A stretch of DNA of 64,000 nt from Dicyema japonicum (lineage: Eukaryota > Dicyemida > Rhombozoa > Dicyemidae): assembly GCA_011109175.1 (NCBI GenBank), contig RDEW01000004.1, forward strand, positions 272,030 through 336,029, given 5' to 3'. Below, piece by piece: positions 25,336 through 36,840 of this stretch (position 1 is the first letter of the stretch; each line of letters begins with the position of its first letter). The translations under genes were made by a program, and so were the position numbers. The notes beneath the pieces were generated by a model. It was not told where the DNA came from. It did no database searches and worked only from the letters and a program-made list of their open reading frames with translations.

Positions 25336-26345
25336 TTAATTGAGGAAGCCTGCTGCATGGAATACATATCAACACAAGTTGCGTCCCATATCCGGATGTG
25401 TAAGGGAGAAGGGTCATCCGTCAGGTCTCTTTCCATATCCTTGATCGAAACCCACGGGTTCAAGCTGTGATGGGAAACCTGTAGCTTTCAGAGCTCTGAC
25501 GATCACATCGTTCAGAGCAGCGTGGCGTGGTCTTCTTCCTGCGCTTCTGTATGTGTGAGAGTCGAGACATGACAATCTTTCCGTGAGGCGTGTTAGTTCT
25601 TCTTTCGTGAGCGGATCTCTTTATTGGACCCCCGTTTTTGATTTAATAATTTCATTTTCAAATACCAGAGACGCATCCTCCCCATAGGATAATTTGACAA
25701 GAGGGAAAAGCCTTGGAGCCCTCTTCCAACAAGTTTCCATAATTTTATCTCTTCTGAGGGAATTGAATGCATTCGTTATGTCCAATTTGATTCCAATGCA
25801 TTCATTTGAAATATTTCTCTGTGAAGAAACACTTTGCTGCATGAACAGCAGCCTCACATCCGTTCTTGATTCTAACACTCATTTGTTTAGAAAAAACTCC
25901 TCTCCAAGTTGTAGGCTTACCAGGGTCGATGCTACCTTTGCTGCAAGTCTCTGAAAATTCCCAACCGCAATAGGACGGATTCCCCATTTGGTTTTTTGAA
26001 AGCAAGTAGCCTTGCGGAGAGGAGCAATTCTCTGGCATATTCTGGGATGTCGCTGTTAACCATATTTATGATTAGGTCCGTAATTGATTTGACAAGACAG
26101 CTTCCGAGATGTAAATGGAGTAAGGTCTTTAATATGGCCAGGACGTAACCCTATCAAGCCTCCACCGCTGCTATCGGCGAAGGAAGCTATTTTGCAGCGC
26201 ACTTTGGATTCGGTTATGATGATCTCCGGGGTTCCTTTGGGATTCAAAAACTTTTCACTGTCAGTTGGTGCATCTGGGTGCTTCAGTATTAAGGTATTCA
26301 GGACCTCTGGGGTACAAGACAATACCGTCTTATCGGACGTGATAA
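25336..26345 (-). mobile_element. Family A LINE, internal RT fragment
   Basis: Minus strand 26322-25621 carries LNTLILKHPDAPTDSEKFL, then SGGGLIGLRPGHIKDLT, then palm motif A (IKLDITNAFNSLRRDKI) and ASLVFENEIIKSKTGVQ. The first part is nearly the same in wording as 1-600 of this window, indicating two insertions of one subfamily. The region 25600-25340 has thumb/C-terminal traces on minus ([12 protein letters not shown]). No PHD finger or complete endonuclease remains. Confidence 0.75.
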
Positions 26346-26629
26346 TCAGTATATAACAAATTGATTACAAATTGTTAAGCTTCCTTGTAACCTCTAAAAT
26401 AATGACATTTGCAACTATCTTTAGGTGTAGAATATTACTAAATAGATTCTATATTGCTTCTCTAAGATACCAATTCATTATACCCCCAAATAAAAACTAT
26501 TCAGTTGATCGACACTCTTCTTTCTGAATTACAATGACCTCATTTAGTTTATCCGTAATTTTACTAGCCCCTAATTTTACCAGATTCATCTGACTGATCT
26601 CTGTCATGAAGGGAGTAATCTTTATTAAT

Positions 26630-26690
26630 TACCCCCGGATACACCGAGAAAGAAGTAAACAACTAATTAAGTGTATCCAGTTACACTATT
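26630..26690 (+). repeat. Dispersed ~50-bp repeat, partner of 5918-5965
   Basis: Contains CCGGATACACCGAGAAAGAAG and TTAAGTGTATCCAGTTACAC, matching the reverse complement of 5918-5965. It lies ~200 bases before a family B RT scrap on the same strand. Confidence 0.6.
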
Positions 26691-26899
26691 ACTCAGTCCT
26701 TCAACGTCACACGAGTCCATTCTGAACGTTTATTCCTTGCAGTTTGGAAACACATCCAGTAGTCAAAAGACTATAGAATTCTTTTCAGACAATAAGTCAA
26801 TAAAATGGAGACTGAAGCAGGAAGGTTGGACACCAATAAAAACATTATGGAAGTTTTGGCTTTTACTTTTGGATCTAAATCGAGTGTTGTTACTTTACA

Positions 26900-27140
26900 A
26901 GATCCAATGGTAGTGTTATCGCCGAAGTGGATGTTTCTAATGTCTTTTTAAAGAAGTTCGAGAAAATTCAAAGGATTGACCCAAAAAATCTGATGAGCAC
27001 GTTTGGACATGCCACACATATTTTTTACTACAGAAGAGGTAAAGCAAGCCATTATGGAATGCCGAAAAAAAGTTCCTGGAATTAACTGGATATGGATAAA
27101 GCTTTTCAAGGAGGGTCCGGATAGTCTGTTTGAAGTTGTC
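26900..27140 (+). mobile_element. Family B LINE, short RT lead-in fragment
   Basis: On plus, EVDVSNVFLKKFEKIQRIDP is followed by a frame change to EEVKQAIMECRKKVPGINW and FKEGPDSLFE. This matches the block preceding the RT fingers in the copies at 47280-48520 and 51300-54030. Confidence 0.6.
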
Positions 27141-27339
27141 TCATTTGAAGCATAGAGAGTCTGATTTATAAATGACTTAATTATAATCCGATTTTTTGCA
27201 AGTAGAAGAAGGCGTGCTCACGTTTCGATCAGGTCACTGACCTTGTTAAACAGGATCAGCTCGCTCATCGCGAAGAAGAAAAACGATAGGAGAGAAGGAG
27301 CTGGCTCATTGAGCGCATTTCCTTGCATATCGTGAGGGT

Positions 27340-27900
27340 AGCGTGCTTTATGGACGTCATGTGGTCCACCTTTAACGGTGGCGTCAGGTGTTTCTCCACA
27401 CAATAAAAAACCACTCTTCCCCCATCTGGATTCGTTTACCAGACGACAACTTCCTGATCTCAGCCTCCCCTAGACGAAATGCCTAGCCATCCTCAACTAT
27501 AATGCAACTGAACGTCAATGGAATAAGAGGAAAAGTACTAGAGTTATGGACATACCTCAAAAAACAAAATTCGATGTGGCTGCCATCCAAGAAACCAGGG
27601 GATTCCTTTTATAACAAAAGTGGAGGGATATTAGATGAAAGTGGTAACAACATATCCGTCAATACCAAATGGCGCGTTAAAAAAAATCATAGACACGAAC
27701 ATCCACATCCTCTTTGGAGGCAAAATCAAGCGTGAATGGTATTTGTCCACTGACTCTTGGATCCGATTAAATATGATAAGGGTAAAGATCTTTCCCAGAG
27801 TATTTAGAAGGATATCAGAGTGCAGGTTTTCAACCGGCCTGGAGGGTTTATTTTTTGTGGATCCACAATATTTTCGAATCTGATCCTTAAATCCTTCTGC
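27340..27900 (+). mobile_element. Family B LINE, 5' end and start of AP-endonuclease
   Basis: A hairpin-bearing 5' leader (27353-27385) is followed by an open frame from 27502 starting MQLNVNGIRGKVLELWTYLK, the usual N-terminus of an AP-endonuclease (N.NGIR..). After ~40 codons the frame degenerates, and by 27840 only FFVDPQYFRI is left. The body of the element is deleted. Confidence 0.65.
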
Positions 27901-28094
27901 AGGTTCAATAGGCCTGGCACGTCTAAAAGACGCTGACTGCTGTGGAGTTTAGGTTTCATCAGGTGTTTGTCAGTTACAGAAAGGACCCCTCACAGTTTCT
28001 AACCATGCCTTTCCTGGTAGAAGAATCTTTCTTATACTTCTGATTGACTCTGACACACACTCTTGATATTCTGTTTGCAGCATTACTGACGATC

Positions 28095-28604
28095 TCAAAA
28101 TTCAGTCATATACCTCCTTCTTGATCCCGTGGAATACCCACCACATTGTGTTTGGATAAAGCATCTCCTATTAGATTTCGCGTGGAGAATCTCATAGCCA
28201 TTTTCCGCAGTTAGAATGGATTTTATGTTGAATTTTGCAGAAACATTTTTATGGTAACTGTCAACAGTGAGTCCCCCATGAGATCTCGAGTCGCGTAAAA
28301 GATATTTGTTTCTTATTCGACAATGTAATAGATTATAAATCTTTATCGAATTTCCGGTGGTCGAAAGTCTGGAGCCTACCAACGTTGTTTTATGGTGTGC
28401 GAATTGGGAATTGGGTGTTGTAGATGAATAAGTCGAAGGCATAGCAGAAATATGATAGACCAGTGCCAGGATAGTTTCTGATCCCTTTCCATGTTGTCCG
28501 ATAAAACGTTCGTATCCTTTTCTTATCCCAACTTCAGCATTGAGTTCAAAATTCAAAGAAACAAAATTATGCGAAAAATCAAGAAAAAATGTAAGATAAA
28601 CCAC
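28095..28604 (-). CDS. Unassigned 169-codon ORF, possibly LINE thumb region
   Basis: An open minus-strand frame with no stop for 169 codons in an otherwise decayed area. It contains GKGSETILALVYHISAMPST and CRIRNKYLLRDSRSHGGLTV. The RDSRSHGGLTV part faintly resembles the LPR..GGLG motif found after the RT palm in R2-like elements, so this may be family D debris; that is weak. I see no signal peptide or membrane segment. No micro-introns could be placed around it. Confidence 0.3.
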   Translation of the reverse strand: MVYLTFFLDFSHNFVSLNFELNAEVGIRKGYERFIGQHGKGSETILALVYHISAMPSTYSSTTPNSQFAHHKTTLVGSRLSTTGNSIKIYNLLHCRIRNKYLLRDSRSHGGLTVDSYHKNVSAKFNIKSILTAENGYEILHAKSNRRCFIQTQCGGYSTGSRRRYMTEF

Positions 28605-28639
28605 GAAACAGAGCTACAAACCTTGCAAATGAAGTAGGA

Positions 28640-30245
28640 AAGTACAAACATAAGTCGAATGTATGCATCTGTAAAGATAGTGCGAAAAAAGAAATCTAAA
28701 AATCTAACAGTTCATGATGAATGGAAGTACCATTTACAACAACCACAGACACCATAGCTGATCACTTCGAAAAATATTTCAATTTTGATAACGAAGAAAC
28801 GCTTTATCTGTCTGATAAAGTCCCAGAAAGCTATAACCAAAAATAACATTAACAAAAGTTAAAAAGGCCAGATTAAACAACTCAAATACCCCAGGCCCAG
28901 ATAATGTTAATGCAGAGTTCATAAAATACGCTCCTGAAGAGTTTCAAATACTCATTACTCACATTCTGAACAAAACTTTTGAGGAACACTCCAGAATTAA
29001 CATCGGAATCGGAAAATTAATCCCCCTACATAAATTGGGGAAGTAAAAAAGGAAAGCTAAACAGCTTAAGACCAATCATACTACTTCAACTCACTGCGCA
29101 AATTCTATCGCTAATGGACAGAATAAAGCCCTACTACGTGGATTTATCGGAGCTGGCCAAAGTGGGTTTGTCTTTGGAAGATCAACTTCCGTGGCGTTTG
29201 GAGCAACAATGGATATGTGCTTCATGCCAAAAATATAAAGAGGAGTACCACATAATGGAATCGACCTAAGGCATTTGACTCAATCAGCAGAGTCAAGATG
29301 TACAAATATTAACACCACTACTCGAGGAAGATTGCATCAGAATAATTCGTTATCTACTCTCCTCCACTCAACTATTTATCCAGCTCGGAAATCAGAAATT
29401 CATAGTATTCGGAACAAACAAGGACAACCCCCCCAGGGTAACGCCCTATCCCCGGTTTTATTCATCACATCTGGAGGCAACCTAGAGCCAGGAATAATAT
29501 CCCCAGACATATAACGGAAGTCATCTTCGCAGATGATATTGATCTCAGGGCAACAGACCACCAATTAGAAGGTATTATCGACAAATTGGCAAAACATTTG
29601 GCGAACAACGACACGAAGAAAAATGGAGGAACGAAGAAACTTGGCACTCTTTTAGGAGATACAGAAGACACAATACGAAAATATCACTAGCAGCTTTCGC
29701 TCTCATAAAACTAAACAACGTATGGTTATGAGGTAAACAAATTTCTGTCTCTTTAAAAATCAAATTATACAATATGTTCGTAAAACCGGTTTTACTGTAC
29801 AACTCTTCTACCTGGGCACTCACAACGCTGAAATGGAAAGTCTGAACTCCTTTCATAGAATGCAGCTCAGATACATTCTAAGATTTTCCTGCCAAATCAC
29901 ATTTCAAACAAACATCTTTATTCCCATTACGATATCCACACATTGGACAAAGAAATAAGAAGTAACAAGTGGGGCTTATTTGGTCACATTTTAAGAATTG
30001 ATAGGAATACTCCTGCTAATCTCGCGATGAAAAACCACTATGCTCTTCATCCGGGATCGACTTTCCAAGGAAGACTACGAATTACTCTACCAACCAGTCT
30101 ACATCAAGACCTAACTTGATTAGAAAAGGGTTGACGTCGGCAGATGATCTTGAGCACCTGAGGGACCTATCGAGGAACAGAGGGAACTGGAAGCGATTAA
30201 CAAAACGCATCCAGGAGAGGGTGGCACAAACGAGATAATTTTACT
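28640..30245 (+). mobile_element. Family C LINE, RT to 3' end, broken
   Basis: On plus: NNSNTPGPDNVNAEFIKYAP, then LNSLRPIILLQLTAQILSL, GQSGFVFGRSTSVAFGAT, ISRAFDSISRV-like motif A, QGNALSPVLF, and EVIFADDIDLR (catalytic FADD at ~29530). Then come GGTKKLGTLLGDTEDT and the 3' segment with NKWGLFGHILRIDRNTPANLA to ~30220. Every motif sits in a different frame, so it is inactive. The end has a (TAA)n tract at ~30268-30285. Confidence 0.75.
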
Positions 30246-30249
30246 AACG

Positions 30250-30830
30250 TTGTTTTGCGGTGTTCTTGTTATTAATAATAATAATAACTTTAGCATTCCA
30301 ATCCCCGCAATAAAGAGGAATGAGAAAAACTTCAGGTGAAATACATTCTTGGAAAGTTCTTGGTAGAAAGCGTCCAATTCCTCCGGGTCTTTGGAAACGC
30401 GGCCACTATGTGGGGAATACACATTCACAATGATGATTAGTGTCTATATTTCCCTCTGGGTCTAATAAATAATTGAATGAAACCAATCTGATCACTCATC
30501 TTCCAAAAGTATTCCGAAAAGTAAATCCTTGTGCACAGCGAAACCCTGTGCAGTCCGGTGGTTGTAGGATTTCTCTGTAGTTTCCAGAAAGTTCGTCAGT
30601 TCCAGACCTTCGTATCTTGAAACAGCAGACAGAACATCGATGTATCTTTTGAAGTGGGAAATAGAATTGGGGAAGCATAGTAGAAAAATTTTGCTTGCAT
30701 ATAAATGTCCTGCACATGAGGTGAATTTCATAACATTTACATTAGGTTTTGATTGAATAAACCAAATTGAAATAATATTTCTACCATCGAATACAACGTC
30801 GTTTTGCAACCACTGGATCAGGGTATAATC
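30250..30830 (-). mobile_element. Family C LINE, AP-endonuclease fragment in opposite orientation
   Basis: Minus strand 30809-30120 shows FLETTEKSYNHRTAQGFAVH, then NVYSPHSGRVSKDPEELDAF and a LFIAGIGML relic of the IAGDLN motif. It matches the start of the copy at 43490-46130 (NVYAPHCGRVAKYPTELDEF). It stops where the plus-strand copy at 28640-30245 ends, so two fragments of one family abut 3' end to truncated end. Confidence 0.65.
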
Positions 30831-30992
30831 AAATCGTAAAAATACAACTTCAATTCTCCTAGATTTTCAATATTATTCAGAAAATTGAAACTGGGATAAA
30901 TTTTTATTTTGCATTCAAAAAATTAAACTTAAAGATGCAATATTATTCACATATTGTGCTTGGAACAAGATGGATAGTTCTTTAATATTCAA

Positions 30993-31415
30993 ATGCACGC
31001 AAAATGGATTCAAAACATTGAAAATATAAATTATGAAAACCCTGTTTTTGAAAATTACGATTATATTCTCGAAAAAATGAACACAAGTGATAGTGAAGAA
31101 CCCCTTGAAGAAAGTCAGAAAGGTGTAACTATTAGCGAGGCTTTTTTAGTCTTAAATAAATTAAGAGAATTCTATAATCAAAAAAAAATCCTTAATGTCA
31201 AAAATCTTGAGTCTATTGAAAAGCTTGGATCTTCAATGATCCGAACTCTAAAAAGAAACAAATCAATACTTACTGATTTTTTTGCTTATAAATAATTTTT
31301 TGATTTACATTATTAATGGATGAAAAAATTAATAATTTTCTCGAATTCTCCAAATCCTCGAATCCGCCAGATTTTCCCGATCCCTGAAATTGGCGGATTC
31401 GAGAGACTTTACTGT
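30993..31415 (+). mobile_element. Pogo/Tigger-type DNA transposon, 3' end
   Basis: The frame 30993-31295 encodes 100 residues ending ILTDFFAYK. EAFLVLNKLREFYNQKK and the final ILTDFF match the C-terminal end of pogo/Tigger/CENP-B-like transposases (LR.F....., T.ITDFF). Downstream, 31357-31369 and 31391-31403 form a perfect 13-bp inverted repeat (CTCGAATCCGCCA), and read from the right the sequence begins TACAGTAAAGTCTCTCGAA, typical of a pogo-like terminus next to a TA target. The DDE catalytic part and the left end are missing. Confidence 0.7.
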
Positions 31416-31562
31416 ACTTTTAAAAAAATTTTTAAATTTCCGATTGCCCTAGTCATCATTGATATTTTTAAGTATAGGCTTGTATAAAAGGTTCCCATTC
31501 AAAATGGCCTCCAATTAAATTTTTCAGGTTTTGGATAAGTTCATCAATAGACATCACGAGAT

Positions 31563-31659
31563 ATTTTACCAAGGTCCTCGACATCTTTAGGTAAAAAAGT
31601 CATCTTTTTAAATCTTATAAAAATTGATTTTACCAAGGTCCTCGACATCTTTAGGTAAA
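31563..31659 (+). repeat. Two 33-bp direct repeats 64 bp apart
   Basis: ATTTTACCAAGGTCCTCGAC and the following ATCTTTAGGTAAA occur identically at 31563-31595 and 31627-31659. They flank 31 bases of AT-rich DNA. No coding content. Confidence 0.85.
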
Positions 31660-31987
31660 CATTTAAGACGGTTCTTAGGGAGAATCTATTTGACCAACAT
31701 ATCACTAGCTATGAAAGATTCCCTGAGAATCAAATTCCAAGGTCACCAAATTTCATTGGCAGCTGTTTCCATAAAGTTTCAAAATAAGCATTGCATCCTC
31801 TTGTTGAACTGATTAGACGTCGATACGTCCGAGTTGGTAGTGAAACCATTTAAGCAGATGTTATAAGATGACTGTTAATTTCAAGTGAATCTGATCGAGA
31901 TAGGACCCAAAATTCTATATTTGTTATAAAATAAATTGATATAAATATATAAACACAATAATAAAAATAATTAGTTTCCATAACGTT

Positions 31988-33622
31988 ATGTATGATAAGG
32001 CTCCTCGAATCATCAGTCATATTTCTGGTTCCACAAATAAAAATGTAGGTCCAGGGAGTTATAACATTTCGAGATCTCTTGTTTGTGGTTTTGATTATAA
32101 AGAATTAAAGGGGAATCATATGCTCCTTTTTTATCACTTAAAAGAAGGGACACGGATAACGACGAATCCTCATTATTCCCAGCTCCAGGACAGTATAATA
32201 TAGCAACAAAACAGCACATCATTGTTTTTGTAATGTTTTATCAGTGAGGGTGGGAGTTGTATGAAAAATAAAAGTGTTAGATTTAAGGATAGGTATTCTT
32301 ATTCACCAGCACCTGGAGCCTACGATTCAGAAATATTATTTCGTAAAGCAGAGGTAAAACAACCTAAATTTGTATAATTATCCTTAATATTAGGATTCAA
32401 TCAAAATTATCAATGAAAACAGGGTCCCAAAGGCTCCCTCTATTCCATTAAAGTTACAATCGTATGGATATGAAGAAGACGAAAATGGAATTCTCGTCCG
32501 TCAACCAGTCCCTGAGAGGGATACTACAATTGGACCGGCATACTACGACCCTGATTATGTGAGCCATATTTAGTATTTGTAGAATTTGTACTACTCCACC
32601 ACCAAAGGACACACGTTTTACAAGGACAGTGGACGAAAATTATTCAACAATATAAACACAACACCTGGCCCAGGTTCCTACAACACAGAAATAATGGGTA
32701 AATTAAAGCCACAAAACATAAATGCTAGCAAAGAAATGTCAAAAAGAACATTTGTTAGAAAGGAAGTTGTATTCTGTGTTATTTATAGAAATCATTAACT
32801 CCTCCCCTTGACTATGATTTATTAAACGAGAAAAAACGACAAAAAAGTACATCAAAAATTCAGAATAAGGTTCCGTTTGGAATACAGAGTCAAGTAATCC
32901 CTAAGCTAATGTCAGAGATTTGTCTACAAAGAAAACTCAAACCCTGCCCCCTGTGACTATCAGTCTATTTCTGACAGATTGCCTCTATTTACCAAAGAAA
33001 CAAAAATACCATTTGGGTCGACAGCTACCAGATTTACACGTCAGCAAAGATTGAATGGTTTAATCAAATATAACTCAGATACCTTGTATTCTCCTGGTGA
33101 AAGTCGGGTTAAGAAAAAAATATTAAAAAATACATCAAAGGTCGGGTTCAACATGACTGCTGTGCGTTTCAGAGACAAACAAGATGATTTAGAAACTCCA
33201 GGACCTGCTGAATACTTTGAAAATCCTGTCTTGAAATCAAAAAATTTGAGTTCAACATTTGCTTCAAAAAGTGAAAGATTTATCAGAAAACAAGAAAACG
33301 AAGTATTTGGGAGTATTAATTCCAAGGACGTAGGTCCCGGAAGTTACAACACAACTAAACAAGTAAGAAAAACCCGAAAAGCCGTTTATGGATTTAACTG
33401 CAGTGATGATAGATTTGATAGCAAATTTATAAAAATAATGGCGCGTCAGCCCTATTCTGATTTTCCAAGTTTTTTAATTTGATCGATTTAGGTCCGGATA
33501 CTTATTTTATAAAAAACACAACAAACAAAGGGAATATGTGGACTTGTGATTCTCTGAGATTCGATGATATCTCAAAATCTGTTCAAATAACTCCTGGTCC
33601 TGGTACTTATGATGTAATGTAA
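31988..33622 (+). CDS. Sperm-tail PG-rich repeat (STPGR) protein, eight exons
   Basis: Exons 31988-32087, 32111-32223, 32249-32353, 32394-32558, 32583-32765, 32789-32893, 32916-33468 and 33492-33622 join in frame over introns of 23, 25, 40, 24, 23, 22 and 23 nt. The product is ~484 residues. It holds about ten sperm-tail PG-rich repeats: GPGSYN (three times), APGQYN, APGAYD, GPAYYD, APCDYQ, GPAEYF, SPDTYF and GPGTYD, each preceded by a basic/aromatic RF motif such as DRYSYSP. STPGR proteins are microtubule-inner proteins of ciliary and flagellar axonemes, so a role in motile cilia is likely. The length is similar to vertebrate STPG2 (459 residues), but orthology is not established. The first ATG (31988) follows a stop-rich AT leader and is the natural start. 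Confidence 0.88.
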
Positions 33623-33869
33623 GTTATAATTATAGTTACATGAATCAATTATGCACACTCTCTCCAAGAAAACTCATAATATATTTTAGCTAATAATGCT
33701 TCTAAATCAATCAAATAACTAAAATTTAATTAAAATATTAATATTATAAAAATATAATCATTTTCCATAAAAATATATTCAAGCAACTGTGTCCATCGTT
33801 ACTTTATATATTAAGGACTCAGTTCATAGAGACGAAAATAATGTCAGCAGTAAGGCCATGTGGCAAATC

Positions 33870-35630
33870 ACGAAAAAAGATTTTGGCTAGGGAGATTTTA
33901 TTTTCTGACGTTTTCTACATCAGTAGTATTTATTGACAAGAGACCTCATGGGAAAGAAAGTGAATTGATTGGAATGTCGCTTAGGGTTGAATAAGGTGGG
34001 TGATAAAACGGAGCCTTGGGGAACTCCATTTGGAAGAAGTCTGTAATGAGATAGACATAATTTCAGCTCGACCAATTCTTCCAGAGAGGAAATTTGTTAA
34101 CCAATTCTGTGAACGTGGAGGGATTCCAGATACAATAATTTTGTTACTTAGCACGCGCCTTGATGTTCGATCGAACGCCTTGGTTAGGTCGATCGATGCG
34201 AAGATAGTCCGTTTGGGAGGATTATGAGTGTTAAAACCATCAGCGATATATTGAGTTAGGGTAGTTAATGTTGAGTATTGTGGACGAAAGCCATGTTGAA
34301 AATCAGGGAAGATACTTCGATATTAGTTTCAGTACACGTTCAACAATTTTCGGTACTACAGGTAGTAGTGAAAATGGTCTGAAAGATCCCGGATCTGAAG
34401 GATCTTTCTTGGGCATCAGGATTGGGATTATTTTTGATTTTTTACATAGTGCAGGAATTCTGCAGGTGTTGATGGACACAGAAATTATGTCTGTTATTGC
34501 TTTGAGTCTTTGCGTTTTCAGGTGCTTTAAATGCAGATTCCATCAAGCCTTTTGGCAAAAGAGTTTTTGGCGTTTTTGATGAGTTTTTCGAATCCGACGT
34601 ACTGATTTTAATCGGTTTTCCTTGAGGAGTTTGAACGTTTTTCAATTTGCATGGACGAGAGCATTTGTTTATATCTATGTGACTCACTTTTGCGTAGTGG
34701 TCCATTATGACATCTGCCTGATGAGTGAAATCACGTGGTGTTGATTCTTTTCAATACTGGTGGCGTGGGTTGTCTCCATTCTATTTTGTTTCGACGTAAA
34801 ATGCCCCAAAAATCCTATAGTTTTGTTCGGTGGTTAATTTTTGTGATGAAATTGTTCCAACGGTCTAATTTCCTCTTGTTGATTAATTCTGTAATTTCGC
34901 TATTAAGGTTGGATAGTTCGGCCGTATAAATTCTTTTTTTTTTGAGTCGACATCTTGTATGAATCTTTTCGATAATTTCCTTAGTGAAATTGGGGTTATA
35001 GTCTGCATTGAGTCCTCTTGGAATGTATTTCTTGTCGGCACTGAGGATGACCTCATTAAAAAATTTCATTGCAACGTCAAACGATTTGAAATTCTCAACG
35101 GAAAAGTCGGATATAAATCTTTCTGTTTCTTCTCTGAATGAATCCCATTTTGCATGTTTGTAATTCGTTATAGTTTTCCGATGCATAACAATAGGCGAGA
35201 GTAGTTCGATTGACAGTAGAATTGGATTATGGTCTGAGTGTAGGTCATATACAATTCTCCATGATATCGCCGGAGATAGTGATGGAGAACATGGTGTGAG
35301 GTCGGGTGATGTATTAAAGTCTCCAGTTCTGGAAGCTGTTCGAGTGTGTGATTTCCTGTCATTGAGGATAACTAATTGTTCTAGTTGAGAGAGGACCTGA
35401 AACCCCCTCTCATTACTTTTTTGGCCGATTAGCCAGAGAGGATCTTTTGCATTTAGATCTCCGCAGATTATCACATTTTCAATCTTTTGCAATTCGGTTA
35501 GTTTTGGGGAGTAATGTTTCATACTGGGACTTGGTGGAAGGATATAAATATTTACTCGGGCCTTTACTCGTCATGAACAAAGTAGTTATTTTACGCATGG
35601 AAATACGTCAAAACTCATCAGTACTATACT
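33870..35630 (-). mobile_element. Family E LINE (Jockey-like): AP-endonuclease plus RT
   Basis: Minus strand 35522-34815 is an unbroken 235-codon AP-endonuclease piece: VIICGDLNAKDPLW, then ILNDRKSHTR and the catalytic-end block LHSDHNPILLSIE. The linker and RT follow: SPKKDPSDPGSFRPFSL-like sequence near 34400 and motif A (FASIDLTKAFDRTSRRVL) at ~34200, then GSPRLRFITHLIQP at ~34000. The catalytic YxDD part is missing at the 3' end. The 5' AP-endonuclease half is one of the best-preserved LINE pieces here. Confidence 0.8.
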
Positions 35631-36356
35631 AATTAAGCGATCCCGGAGTTATGATGGAAGATAACATTTGGGCGACTTGTCTAACAGTTTTTTATGCAAT
35701 TTTCCTTCTCACACACTTTCATAGTTTATTTGTGTTAATTGAAATGAAATTATTCCACAGACCGATAGTAAAACCAAATTAACTAATCCCGTGACCTTGA
35801 CGTATTCCAGTCGACACCTCGTCTAGGGAAAGTTGATCGAGAGGACAATGACTGGGAAGCTGAGATCGAAGCAAGAACTGGGAGCTAAATTGTCTCTGTG
35901 GAATGACGAGATAGGTCTTTAGAATTCTGGCTAGACATCAGTGTCTGCTACTTAGGCAGATCCGAATACGCCACAAAGGGAAGGAAAATCTTCAATCAAG
36001 TAACCAAATGGCACCACGCGGCCTAATACACTTACTATTTATTTATACTATAGAAGTTTGTTCATACGAAGCTTCTAATGGCTGTAGTGGATATCCAGTC
36101 ATGGATTGTTTTTAATCGTGACTGAGAAAGCTCAGTCTCTGGGAAATTTCTGGATCAACTCGGCAATCAGATAATCCTACGATCTGGTGATCTCTGCAAG
36201 CTTGAAATTAGATTGAGTTCCGATACATATATTGTAAGGGAATAGCCATGCAGTCTGGTTTTCTGCATTCATCTATACTTACTAAATGACAATAGTTCTC
36301 AACTAAATGGAATAATTTCAAACTAAATAAGAATAGCTTCAAACTAACTGGAATAC
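35631..36356. other. Intergenic, no supported gene
   Basis: No coding signal beyond short chance frames. 36280-36356 has three near-repeats of AACTAAATGGAATA / AACTAACTGGAATA leading into the pogo-like end at 36357. Confidence 0.45.
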
Positions 36357-36840
36357 AGTGAAAACCTCTTATAGTAAAGTCGATAATCGTTTATACTTAA
36401 ATAAAATTTAACAACCAAAAAACATGACTTCAATAATCTGGCAGAAACCATGCGAGTCTGTTTTATCAAAACGGTTGTATCTTGTAGTACCAGTTGAACG
36501 GTTAAAATAGTTGAGGACAAATTGAACAGGACATAATTCAGTTGCTACTTTACCAATGAGATTTCTTATTCAAACTTTATGAATGTAGATTTATTAACAG
36601 GCCCAGATAAAAACAAAAACATCCATGTTTTGGAAATTAAAAAAAGTTCTGACAAAATGGAAGAGTTTTCATGTAGTTTATGAAATATTACAACTTATAC
36701 TGCACTCGAAAGCATAGGAAATCTCAAAAGTTATTTTGAAAATAGAGGTTATCCTGATGAAATCTTCTAAACTTGAAAATCAGGGAGACGTTAGTTATCG
36801 CTTATAGTGAAGGAAATAGTTTGACTCCACTATAAGGGTT
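36357..36840 (+). mobile_element. Small pogo/Tigger-type remnant
   Basis: Starts TACAGTGAAAACCTCTTATAG, and its right end read in reverse begins with ATAACCCTTATAGTGGAGTC, a degraded matching terminus. Inside, on plus at ~36700, TALESIGNLKSYFENRGY matches the C-terminal helix of pogo/Tigger transposases and the remnant at 30993-31295. The rest of the transposase is deleted or unreadable, so this is an internally deleted, non-autonomous copy. Confidence 0.5.

Noticed and set aside
30120-30830. Twin-priming inversion of a family C LINE at 30245
   Set aside because: In twin priming the inverted 5' segment lies upstream of the 3' segment. Here the inverted AP-endonuclease lies downstream of the 3' end, so two insertions are a simpler reading.
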